Of a stretch of DNA of 10,087 nt, positions 1-5,411 are shown in pieces. Below the pieces are notes generated by a model, which ran no database searches, was not told where the DNA came from, and was given only the letters and a program-made list of their open reading frames with translations. The translations under genes and the position numbers were made by a program. Every line of letters begins with the position of its first letter. Position 1 is the stretch's first letter. The stretch is from Candidatus Woesearchaeota archaeon (lineage in GTDB: Archaea; Nanobdellota; Nanobdellia; Woesearchaeales; GW2011-AR4), in the NCBI GenBank assembly GCA_016181325.1, contig JACOZO010000071.1, forward strand, positions 1 through 10,087, read 5' to 3'.

Positions 1-110
1 CAAGGGGGATGTCCCTTACGGGGAATGTCGGCTTTTGCTTTACACGTAAAGGACTTTGAAGCTGCTAACCTGAGCGAATGCGAATTTTTGGATGAAGCCC
101 CCAAAAAAGA
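1..110. other. Unassigned left-edge sequence with short inverted repeats
   Basis: No gene can be assigned here. On the plus strand every frame closes before the first clear gene: one ends at TAA 47-49, one at TGA 57-59, and one stays open from the edge to TGA 133-135 but runs through the TATA box at 111-123, so it is unlikely to be a normal gene end. Two inverted repeats are visible: CTTTAC/GTAAAG at 38-43 and 46-51, and TTTTTGG/CCAAAAA at 85-91 and 101-107 with a 9-nt loop. The stretch could be the 3' end of an upstream gene or RNA, or a decayed mobile-element end. The sequence alone does not decide. Confidence 0.4.
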
Positions 111-123
111 AAAGTTTATATAT
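111..123 (+). promoter_or_regulatory. TATA box for the coiled-coil gene pair
   Basis: An A/T-rich box of the form AAAGTTTATATAT is a close match to archaeal TATA elements. Transcription would start about 25 nt downstream, near position 144, giving a leader of roughly 20 nt. That leader contains AGGGGG at 151-156, about 9 nt before the ATG, which could act as a weak Shine-Dalgarno site. Unlike most promoters in this window, this one is not in a leaderless position. Confidence 0.6.
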
Positions 124-165
124 CAAAGCCCCTGAAATGAGTACTATAAAAGGGGGTAGTATTGA

Positions 166-789
166 ATGGATGAGTATCAGGATATTTCTGAGCTAAAGGC
201 TGACATGAAGTCCAGCCAGGTCAGCAACAGGCAGTTATATGATTCTATCATGGACCTTACAAAGCTTTTGGGAGACATGTTCACCATGTTCAAGACTGCA
301 TCAGAGCAGATGAAGCTCGAAGAGAAGGCAGAAGAGGACAGGAAAAAAGTGCACGAGGATATCATGAAAAAGCTTGACGAATTGCTGGAGCAGAACAAGA
401 TCATTGCCACTGGCATGGTTGACGTGACTGACTTGGTAAAGGAGAAATTGGGCCAATTGGGGCAGCCCGCTCCTGTAATGCAGCCTCAGCAGCCAAACTG
501 GCAGCCTAAGCCTCCAGAGCCTATGATGCCGAGGATGGGGCCGCCGGGCATGCCGAATATGCCTAACATGATGCCACCTCCAATGGGTATGCAGCGGCCG
601 ATGCAGGGTCCTATGCCTATGAATAATATGAGGCCAGGCATGCTTCCTCCCAATATGCCTGGGCAGGGTATGCCAAACATGATGCCGCCTATCGGGCAGG
701 ATTTTCCGCCTCCTGATTTCCCTGAATTGGACGACATTCCTTTTGACGAGCCAAAGAAAAAGAAGGGATTCAAGCTGTTTGGCAAATGA
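166..789 (+). CDS. Coiled-coil protein with Met/Pro-rich tail, unknown function
   Basis: No family is recognised. The 207-aa product has three parts. Residues 1-95 are charged and helical, with heptad-like spacing (for example around 26-50 and 56-80) that suggests a coiled coil. Residues 100-180 are a low-complexity region very rich in Met, Pro, Gly, Asn and Gln, with repeated MPNM and PPM-type units. Residues 181-207 are acidic (FPELDDIPFDEP) and then strongly basic (PKKKKGFKLFGK), which could bind nucleic acid or membrane. There is no signal peptide or membrane segment. The ATG follows AGGGGG at 151-156. Its stop overlaps the start of the next gene in ATGA, so the two are probably translated together and may work together. 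The Met/Pro-rich section may be disordered or a multivalent binding region, which is inference only. Confidence 0.75.
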   Translation: MDEYQDISELKADMKSSQVSNRQLYDSIMDLTKLLGDMFTMFKTASEQMKLEEKAEEDRKKVHEDIMKKLDELLEQNKIIATGMVDVTDLVKEKLGQLGQPAPVMQPQQPNWQPKPPEPMMPRMGPPGMPNMPNMMPPPMGMQRPMQGPMPMNNMRPGMLPPNMPGQGMPNMMPPIGQDFPPPDFPELDDIPFDEPKKKKGFKLFGK

Positions 790-1358
790 ACCTTATCAAT
801 AACCCTACAAGCGCAGACGCTGCGGCAGATATTTTGCCGCAGGAGCCTTCTGCTGCCGGGCATTCTGCTGACCATTCTTTCAGGAATTTTGCTAAGAACA
901 TTTTTATTCTGGGCCATAGATATGAACTGAGAAACAGGATAAAGCAGGATCTTTCCCGGCATATTGAGAATGTGAGGGAGAAAGCCGGCAAAAAAAAGCC
1001 GATAGCAGTCAATGACATAGACTACATAGAGCAAAAGATTCATCACATCATTGAAAAGGAGAGAAAATTGCTCTGCTTCAATCCTGTGGAGCAGGAGCGC
1101 CTAAAGAATCTGGTGGCGAAAATCTCTGCTCTTGAGCATGAATTGGCAGTGGAAAGGGCAGAGAAAGAGAAACTGCTTGCTGAAAAGCAGAACAATCCCA
1201 GCCTGATAGAAGTCCAGCAGCTGAAGCAGGCTGTCTTTGCATTCAGGAGGCAGCTGCACAGGCTTATGGGCATGAGCCACAGGAGAAAGAAAGAGCTTGA
1301 CCTGCTTGAAGGCAAGATAAACAAGGATGTCAACAAGTCTGCTTTTTACAGGAATTAG
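786..1358 (+). CDS. Helical coiled-coil protein, unknown function, coupled to upstream gene
   Basis: No family is recognised. The 190-aa product is soluble, with no signal peptide or membrane segment. Residues 1-30 are Ala/Pro-rich and probably flexible. Residues 33-65 form a basic helix. A long charged helix from about 78 to 180 has coiled-coil character (around 104-135 and 141-175), interrupted near NNP at 136-138. The C-terminal part is basic (HRRKKELD). The ATG at 786 overlaps the upstream TGA (ATGA), which indicates translational coupling. No separate promoter or ribosome binding site is visible. Its stop lies only 5 bp from the stop of the convergent gltX. Two adjacent coiled-coil proteins from one message suggest a heteromeric partner pair, but nothing in the sequence shows the function. 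Confidence 0.75.
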   Translation: MNLINNPTSADAAADILPQEPSAAGHSADHSFRNFAKNIFILGHRYELRNRIKQDLSRHIENVREKAGKKKPIAVNDIDYIEQKIHHIIEKERKLLCFNPVEQERLKNLVAKISALEHELAVERAEKEKLLAEKQNNPSLIEVQQLKQAVFAFRRQLHRLMGMSHRRKKELDLLEGKINKDVNKSAFYRN

Positions 1359-1363
1359 CTGGG

Positions 1364-3043
1364 TCAGTCATGCGTATATCTGAAAATCAATCTTGATTTC
1401 TCCTTCTTGTCCAGCCTGCAGAACCCGAACCTTGCAAACTGCACGATGCTGCCTTCTTTCAGCTCATTTACCCCGCTTTCAGCAATTCCCTTTGCTGTCT
1501 TCTTGTCAGGCATCAAAATTTCAACCTTAGCCAAATCCTTCTGCTTCGGCAGCCAGTGTATTATCCTGTCGCCTTTATGCCTGTAATTTTCATAGTCCAA
1601 AGAGTCGAATTCCAGCTTATTGCCGTTTTTCCTGAAATTAAGGCAGTCCATGAGCCTGTATAGCTTCCCGTCCCTGAATTCATTAAAATCCTCGGCAGTC
1701 ACATAAAATTCATCCTTGACGCTGAATTTTCTCACACCCCTGTCTGCAAATTCAGGATGCAGCTTCAGCTCTATATCCTGCATTGGGGCGCCAGTAATTT
1801 TGATTGGTTTGGGATTGCTCACGAAGAAATGCCTGTTGCATAAGGGGTCAAGCTGCCTTCTGTTGTGCGCAATGAGGTCATCCCATGTCAACACAGACTC
1901 TGTTTTTGTCATGCCTGTTGACAGCACGAATTCCTTTATCGCTTCCGGCAGGAATCCCCTCCTTCTCAGGGCTGCAAGGGTTGTAAGTGATGGATCATCC
2001 CACCCGGTAAGCTTCTTCTTTTTTATCAGCTCTCTTATTATCCTGCCGCTGCTCTCCACGCCTTCAAGGTTGAACCTTGCAAAATGATAGAGCCTGGTCT
2101 GCTTTAATCCGAGCATGGACTGCATCATATTCTGCAGCTCAGCCCTGAGCTCGAATTCCTTGCTCCTCAGCCTGTGCGTTATCCCTTCAAGGCCATCCAT
2201 GACAGCGTTCTCAAAATCATAAGTGGGCCAGAGCCTGTACTTTTTCTTCGTTCTTGCATGGCTCTTGTCCACTAAGCGCATTAAAGTCGGATCCCTGAGC
2301 GTGGTATTCTGGCTGTGCATGTCCCCCTTGAGTCGCAGGACAAGCCTGCCTTCCTTTGCCTTGGCCATCTCCTGCCACTTCTTCATGCTGTCATTGCCGT
2401 TCCTGCACGGGCATTCCGCCCCCCTGAACCTCAGTTCCTTGAAGTCTTCCTGCCTGCAGGAGCACACATAGGCGTTGCCGTCGTGAATCAGCTTCTCAGC
2501 GCACTCATAGAATTTCTCCATGTGGTCTGATGCATAATCAATCTTATCCGGCTTTACGCCGAGCCAGGCATAGTCTTCTATGTGCATCCCGTAGAAGTCT
2601 TCCTCTGCCAGCTCGGGATTCGTGTCCTCGAACCTCAGCACAAACCTGCCGTTATGCCTCCTTGCAAGCTCGTAATTGAGCAGCAGGGCTTTTGCATGCC
2701 CTATGTGGGGGTATTTGCTCGGCTCAGGGGGAAATGCTGTTACAATGTCTCCAGAATCCAGATCAAGATGGGAAAATATGTCAGCTTCATACTTCTCATG
2801 TTTTTTTTCAAGCAGCTCAGGAGCCACTTCCTCGAGCTTCTTCCTCTGCTTTTCCGTCCCAAGCTGGTTCACATGGCTTACAATGCCTTGTATCTCTTTT
2901 GCAAGCTCCTTCGTATGCTCTTTCAGCTTTGGCTCCTCGGCAAACATCTTCCCGATGACAGCCCCTGCATTGGCCTTGCCTCCGAATTTCACCGCGTTCT
3001 GCAGCGAATACTTCAGGATGGCATCCTTTACTTTCTGCTCCAT
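1364..3043 (-). CDS. gltX: Glutamyl-tRNA synthetase, archaeal type
   Basis: A class I aminoacyl-tRNA synthetase that charges tRNA with glutamate. In most archaea the enzyme also mischarges tRNA-Gln, which an amidotransferase then corrects. The 559-aa length fits archaeal GluRS. Residues 1-80 are the archaeal helical N-terminal extension. The HIGH motif is H113-I-G-H116 in FPPEPSKYPHIGHAKA, followed by FEDTNPE at 138-144, which binds the substrate. Cys194, Cys196, Cys211 and Cys213 form a likely zinc site. WPTYDFENAV (272-281) and GITHRLR (287-293) are typical of the catalytic domain, and TGWDDPSLTTLAALRRRGF (346-364) is typical of archaeal/eukaryotic GluRS/GlnRS. Residues from about 400 on are the beta-barrel anticodon-binding domain. 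The KMSKS-equivalent stretch reads ESSGRIIREL (330-339), which is atypical. A TATA box at 3065-3075 places transcription start at or next to the ATG, supporting this start and a leaderless mRNA. Confidence 0.93.
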   Translation of the reverse strand: MEQKVKDAILKYSLQNAVKFGGKANAGAVIGKMFAEEPKLKEHTKELAKEIQGIVSHVNQLGTEKQRKKLEEVAPELLEKKHEKYEADIFSHLDLDSGDIVTAFPPEPSKYPHIGHAKALLLNYELARRHNGRFVLRFEDTNPELAEEDFYGMHIEDYAWLGVKPDKIDYASDHMEKFYECAEKLIHDGNAYVCSCRQEDFKELRFRGAECPCRNGNDSMKKWQEMAKAKEGRLVLRLKGDMHSQNTTLRDPTLMRLVDKSHARTKKKYRLWPTYDFENAVMDGLEGITHRLRSKEFELRAELQNMMQSMLGLKQTRLYHFARFNLEGVESSGRIIRELIKKKKLTGWDDPSLTTLAALRRRGFLPEAIKEFVLSTGMTKTESVLTWDDLIAHNRRQLDPLCNRHFFVSNPKPIKITGAPMQDIELKLHPEFADRGVRKFSVKDEFYVTAEDFNEFRDGKLYRLMDCLNFRKNGNKLEFDSLDYENYRHKGDRIIHWLPKQKDLAKVEILMPDKKTAKGIAESGVNELKEGSIVQFARFGFCRLDKKEKSRLIFRYTHD

Positions 3044-3064
3044 GTGCCGATTAATTTCGCGGTT

Positions 3065-3075
3065 GTATATAAAAA
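3065..3075 (-). promoter_or_regulatory. TATA box of gltX
   Basis: The minus strand reads TTTTTATATAC. The centre is about 27 nt upstream of the gltX ATG, the distance expected between an archaeal TATA box and a transcription start, so the transcript is probably leaderless. No Shine-Dalgarno sequence precedes the ATG. Confidence 0.65.
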
Positions 3076-3110
3076 TAGTGGTAATTTAAACTAAACCCCG
3101 TAATTGGCAT

Positions 3111-3800
3111 TTATTGTACTGCGATGTGCTTTTTCCTCGTCAACAAATGAACTGCAGCGCCGCCCAGCCCCAAAACCAGTGCAGCCATCAAAGAATACCT
3201 GGCAATCTGGATTGGGGCATCATAGAACAGCCCAGAGGGGTAAAGAACCACTATTTTTTCGTATGAAGCATCAAACAAATAGCTTCCTTGGGTAAAAAAT
3301 ATCCCATGAAATGCTTCAAATGAAATATCAAAATTCAGCATTACTGAAAAAAACAGCAATGCGTCGATGATTGCAATAAGCACTGCTATGCCCATGGACA
3401 GCCTGGCCAGCAGGTTTAGCGCTGAAATCTTGTTTTCCTTCAGGAAAATTGCTGCAAGGGACGCTGACAGCAGGAACAACGCGATTATTGCCGTCCTGAA
3501 CATGAGCCTGAAAATCCCTTTTACGTCGTTGAGGTGCGTTGTTTCCCTTTGGCTGAAGAAACCCTTTGGAAGCTCGCCTTCGTCTTCCAGGAAGTAAAGC
3601 ACTTCCTTGTTGATTGCTTCTATGTCATATCCTTTCAATGAGCCGTAAACATCATATTTTGCGAATTCCCTGCTGTAGAATCCGACATCAAAAGCCACTA
3701 GAATCGTTGATAGTGCAAATACAAGATACAATGAGCATGCAATTATTATGCAGGATAAAAATATTGATATTCTCTTTTTACTTATTGGCATAATCGGCAT
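3111..3800 (-). CDS. DUF1461/Lit-family integral membrane protein
   Basis: A 229-aa membrane protein resembling the TIGR01906/DUF1461 family, whose bacterial members include Lit, the lipoprotein intramolecular transacylase that moves an acyl chain from the lipid to the N-terminal amine of lipoproteins. Four hydrophobic helices are visible at about 10-37, 99-121, 133-155 and 195-220. The outward loop after helix 1 carries FYSREFAKYDVYG (41-53) and THLNDVKGIF (88-97), and the loop after helix 3 carries FHGIFFTQGSYLFD (164-177). His89 and His165 correspond to the two family-conserved histidines linked to catalysis in bacterial Lit. The gene follows the 145-aa gene by 11 bp with no promoter between, so it is probably the last gene of that operon. 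A second ATG three codons in (M4) could be the true start. Archaeal membranes lack acyl-ester lipids as main components, so the substrate is uncertain. Family assignment is from memory of the motifs. Confidence 0.72.
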   Translation of the reverse strand: MPIMPISKKRISIFLSCIIIACSLYLVFALSTILVAFDVGFYSREFAKYDVYGSLKGYDIEAINKEVLYFLEDEGELPKGFFSQRETTHLNDVKGIFRLMFRTAIIALFLLSASLAAIFLKENKISALNLLARLSMGIAVLIAIIDALLFFSVMLNFDISFEAFHGIFFTQGSYLFDASYEKIVVLYPSGLFYDAPIQIARYSLMAALVLGLGGAAVHLLTRKKHIAVQ

Positions 3801-3811
3801 AAATTAATGGT

Positions 3812-4249
3812 TTAATCCAGAACTATGACTTCTTTTTCCTGCTTTATCGCTTCGTTGATGGCCTCTTCAATGCTTTTCTTGTTTGAGGTTTTTGCATTGC
3901 CCTGCTGCTCCCTCTTGGACTCGGCAAGCACCTCTCCTGCGGCCCTTGCAATAATGCTGTCTTCTGCAGCCTTTTCATCCCTCTTTGCTTCCTTATTTAC
4001 AACAGACTGCAGGGTATCCTCGTGCCCGGCTGCCTTTTCCTTGGCTTCATCATCCTGCGGGGCCTTGCTGCTGTTATAGACGCTGCTTCCGCTTCCCGCA
4101 CCTGAGCCGTACTTGGCATCATTATACCCGATAGGGTGTTGCTCATCGCCGGTTATAGAGCCGTATTTAGAATTGGAAGAGTAGGAGTCATTCCCGCTCT
4201 TGTGTATGTCCCATGAATCATCCCAGATCTTGAATGGTTTGTTGTACAT
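3812..4249 (-). CDS. Hydrophilic low-complexity protein, unknown function
   Basis: No family is recognised. The 145-aa product has no signal peptide or membrane helix. Residues 1-65 are rich in Ser, Gly, Asn, Tyr and Asp (for example GSGAGSGSSVYNSS) and probably disordered. Residues 66-145 are rich in Ala, Glu and Lys and probably helical, ending in the hydrophobic-acidic tail EVIVLD. The gene starts 4 bp after the stop of the 52-aa ORF and ends 11 bp before the Lit-family gene, so the three form a tight minus-strand operon driven from the TATA box near 4436. There is no Shine-Dalgarno sequence, so translation may depend on coupling. Its role may relate to the membrane protein, but this is inferred only from linkage. 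Confidence 0.65.
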   Translation of the reverse strand: MYNKPFKIWDDSWDIHKSGNDSYSSNSKYGSITGDEQHPIGYNDAKYGSGAGSGSSVYNSSKAPQDDEAKEKAAGHEDTLQSVVNKEAKRDEKAAEDSIIARAAGEVLAESKREQQGNAKTSNKKSIEEAINEAIKQEKEVIVLD

Positions 4250-4253
4250 TGTA

Positions 4254-4412
4254 TTACGAGGCTATCGGATAGTTCCAGCTAGGTACCTTTACCTTATACC
4301 CCTTTTTGGATAGCATCTCTGCTGCCTTATGATTCCTCTCTATCAGCTCTTTGTCCAGGATGCTTTCCTTAAATCCCAGTTCAGTACCCAAAAACGGTTC
4401 CAACTGCCCCAT
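4254..4412 (-). CDS. 52-aa small protein heading the Lit-family operon
   Basis: A short ORF from ATG (complement of 4410-4412) to TAA (complement of 4254-4256). It encodes 52 residues beginning MGQLEPFLGTELGFK and ending KVPSWNYPIAS. The middle (about 15-38) is a charged amphipathic helix (KESILDKELIERNHKAAEML), followed by the basic stretch SKKGYKVKV. There is no Cys, signal peptide or membrane helix, and no known family is recognised. It is supported by a strong TATA box (TTTATAAA) centred 24 nt before the ATG, which would make the mRNA leaderless exactly at this codon. A 4-bp gap to the next gene and codon use like its neighbours also support it. It is short enough to be missed by automated calling. 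Confidence 0.6.
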   Translation of the reverse strand: MGQLEPFLGTELGFKESILDKELIERNHKAAEMLSKKGYKVKVPSWNYPIAS

Positions 4413-4431
4413 AATATCGACCTTTTAACCC

Positions 4432-4439
4432 TTTATAAA
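4432..4439 (-). promoter_or_regulatory. TATA box of the 52-aa/145-aa/Lit-family operon
   Basis: TTTATAAA is a near-consensus archaeal TATA box, flanked on the minus strand by GG upstream and GGG downstream. Its centre is 24 nt from the first base of the 52-aa ORF, predicting a leaderless transcript that starts at this ATG. It lies between the stop of the thioredoxin gene and this operon, so the operon is probably transcribed independently of thioredoxin. Confidence 0.65.
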
Positions 4440-4471
4440 CCTTTTGGTTTGATGCTACTGGATAATGATTA

Positions 4472-4798
4472 TCACTTTATCTTTGCCAGCGCCATATCTA
4501 TCTTCTTTCTGAGCTCAGGCTCAGGATATGCGCCGATTATCCTGTCAACCTCGCTGCCGTTTCTGAAGACAATCATGCAAGGTATGCCCCTGACATCAAG
4601 CTTCTCAGCGATTCCCTGGTTTTCATCAACATTAAGCTTTGCAAATTTGAGCTTGGCTGAATACTCTGATTCAAGCTTTTCAAGAATCGGGCCGACTATC
4701 CTGCAAGGCCCGCACCACGGCGCCCAGAAATCAACCAGCACAACAGATTTGCCCCCGATAACTTTCTTCTGAAATGCGTCGTTATTCAGCTCGAGCAT
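4472..4798 (-). CDS. trxA: Thioredoxin
   Basis: A small cytosolic thiol-disulfide oxidoreductase of 108 aa, the usual length. The active site is W28-C29-G30-P31-C32 in FWAPWCGPCR, preceded by the buried Asp23 of LVDFWA. KLNVDEN (55-60) and the cis-proline loop at GIP (71-73) are both in place. The residue after the cis-Pro is Cys74 rather than the usual Thr. The start is supported by a TATA-like box (AAATATTTAAA, minus strand) centred about 28 nt upstream. The gene is single, divergent from the membrane-protein gene at 4897. The partner reductase is not in the window. The symbol trxA is generic, and archaeal thioredoxins are named inconsistently. Confidence 0.93.
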   Translation of the reverse strand: MLELNNDAFQKKVIGGKSVVLVDFWAPWCGPCRIVGPILEKLESEYSAKLKFAKLNVDENQGIAEKLDVRGIPCMIVFRNGSEVDRIIGAYPEPELRKKIDMALAKIK

Positions 4799-4820
4799 GA
4801 TGGAACGTGTTTCTGGAATG

Positions 4821-4831
4821 TTTAAATATTT
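4821..4831 (-). promoter_or_regulatory. TATA box of the thioredoxin gene
   Basis: The minus strand reads AAATATTTAAA. Its centre is about 28 nt upstream of the thioredoxin ATG, so the mRNA is probably leaderless or has a leader of a few nucleotides. It sits back to back with the box for the divergent gene at 4897. Confidence 0.55.
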
Positions 4832-4863
4832 ATTGTTTTGGTGGATTTGCCGATTTTATGGCA

Positions 4864-4873
4864 AAATTTTTAA
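4864..4873 (+). promoter_or_regulatory. TATA box of the two-helix membrane protein gene
   Basis: AAATTTTTAA is centred about 28 nt before the ATG at 4897, a leaderless arrangement. The box is less canonical than others in the window. Confidence 0.45.
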
Positions 4874-4896
4874 GCTAAAGTGCACATATATCCTCC

Positions 4897-5346
4897 ATGG
4901 AGGAAAAGAAAGCCCCTTCTTCTGGCATTGCCGGCAATAAGGGCACGAATTATCTCAAGCTGTACTTCAGGTGCCTGGCAAGGCCGACCCGCTTTCAGCT
5001 TCTGCTGGTGATACTGATTATCTTATTTTTTGCGCTTTACCAGAAAGAGGGCGTCTGCACGGTAAGCGCCGGCTTTTTCTTTGGCTATTGCGTCAATGAG
5101 CACGGCTTTCCGTTTGTTGATATTATAAGGGGTGATATAAGCGCAATACCCACTCCGATGCTTGAGCAGAAGGTATTCGGGGAATTCTTCGTGAGGAAAG
5201 GCAACAATCTCTTCAATCCCGGCACTTTGCTGCTTAATCTCATCGTCTATTATTTCTTCATAGCTTTCTTGTTTTTCATTGCCTGGCTGAGAAAAAATAA
5301 GAAAATACGCGCCGGGGAGGATTCGAACCCCCGGCCTAAAGGTTAG
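4897..5346 (+). CDS. Two-helix membrane protein, unknown function, 3' end antisense to a tRNA gene
   Basis: No family is recognised. The 149-aa product has a polar N-terminus (1-30), a hydrophobic helix at about 33-49, a roughly 60-residue loop containing Cys54 and Cys64 (a possible disulfide), and a second helix at about 110-131 followed by the basic stop-transfer run LRKNKKIR. The last 12 residues (RAGEDSNPRPKG) are encoded by the strand opposite the tRNA-Arg gene. AGEDSNPRP-like endings are a known signature of ORFs running through the T-arm of a tRNA, so the real protein needs little beyond the basic run. The TAG stop lies opposite the tRNA anticodon loop. The upstream reading frame looks genuine: there is a TATA box at leaderless distance and hydrophobicity organised into two helices. 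Confidence 0.6.
   Translation: MEEKKAPSSGIAGNKGTNYLKLYFRCLARPTRFQLLLVILIILFFALYQKEGVCTVSAGFFFGYCVNEHGFPFVDIIRGDISAIPTPMLEQKVFGEFFVRKGNNLFNPGTLLLNLIVYYFFIAFLFFIAWLRKNKKIRAGEDSNPRPKG
5291..5307 (-). terminator. T-rich terminator of tRNA-Arg
   Basis: Directly after the tRNA discriminator base the minus strand reads TATTTTCTTATTTTTTC, with T runs of 4 and 6. Archaeal RNA polymerase stops at such T tracts. The same bases on the plus strand encode the Lys/Asn-rich end of the membrane protein. Confidence 0.55.
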
Positions 5347-5398
5347 GAACCTTTCGCTCTTTATGGCCATAAAGGCATCCAGACTGAGCTACCGGCGC
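5308..5398 (-). tRNA. tRNA-Arg(CCT) with a 16-nt D-loop insertion
   Basis: A class I tRNA read on the minus strand. The acceptor stem GCGCCGG/CCGGCGC has 7 perfect pairs, the D-stem is GCTC/GAGC, the anticodon stem AAAGG/CCTTT encloses the loop TTCCTAA, the variable region is AGGCC, and the T-arm is GGGGG-TTCGAAT-CCTCC with one G-T pair. The discriminator is G and CCA is not encoded. The anticodon CCT (complement of 5345-5347) reads AGG, giving arginine. The gene is 91 nt, about 16 longer than expected. The excess lies wholly in the D-loop, between GGAT and AGAGC. Without it the molecule is a canonical 75 nt, with D-loop AGTCTGGATA. The 3' part overlaps the end of the convergent membrane-protein gene by 39 bp. 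Confidence 0.88.
5361..5376 (-). other. Putative non-canonical tRNA intron in the D-loop
   Basis: The 16-nt insertion GCCTTTATGGCCATAA lies between tRNA positions 20a and 21. It can fold with its flanks into a relaxed bulge-helix-bulge: exon TGG pairs with intron CCA, a 3-nt bulge ATG lies on the 5' side, AAA lies on the 3' side next to the D-stem, and a CC/GG helix with a TTTAT loop closes the inside. Cutting after the second base of each bulge (AT|G and AA|A) removes exactly these 16 nt. The central helix has only 3 good pairs plus a C-U mismatch, so it is not a strict motif. An alternative fold is the 16-bp palindrome CTTTATGGCCATAAAG, which spans most of it. Confidence 0.6.
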
Positions 5399-5411
5399 AT
5401 ATGCCTCAGAG

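Noticed and set aside
486..1046. 186-aa minus-strand open frame rich in Gly, Ile and Pro
   Set aside because: It is the antisense of the Met/Pro-rich region and the start of the next gene. The GIGIG-like sequence arises from complementing CCN/ATG codons.
2582..3094. Several overlapping plus-strand frames opposite gltX
   Set aside because: gltX is certain from its motifs. These frames have no start signals and overlap one another in different frames.
5308..5398. Class II tRNA (Leu/Ser) explanation for the long tRNA
   Set aside because: The extra bases are in the D-loop, not the variable arm. The variable region is a normal 5 nt and the anticodon loop TTCCTAA is well framed.
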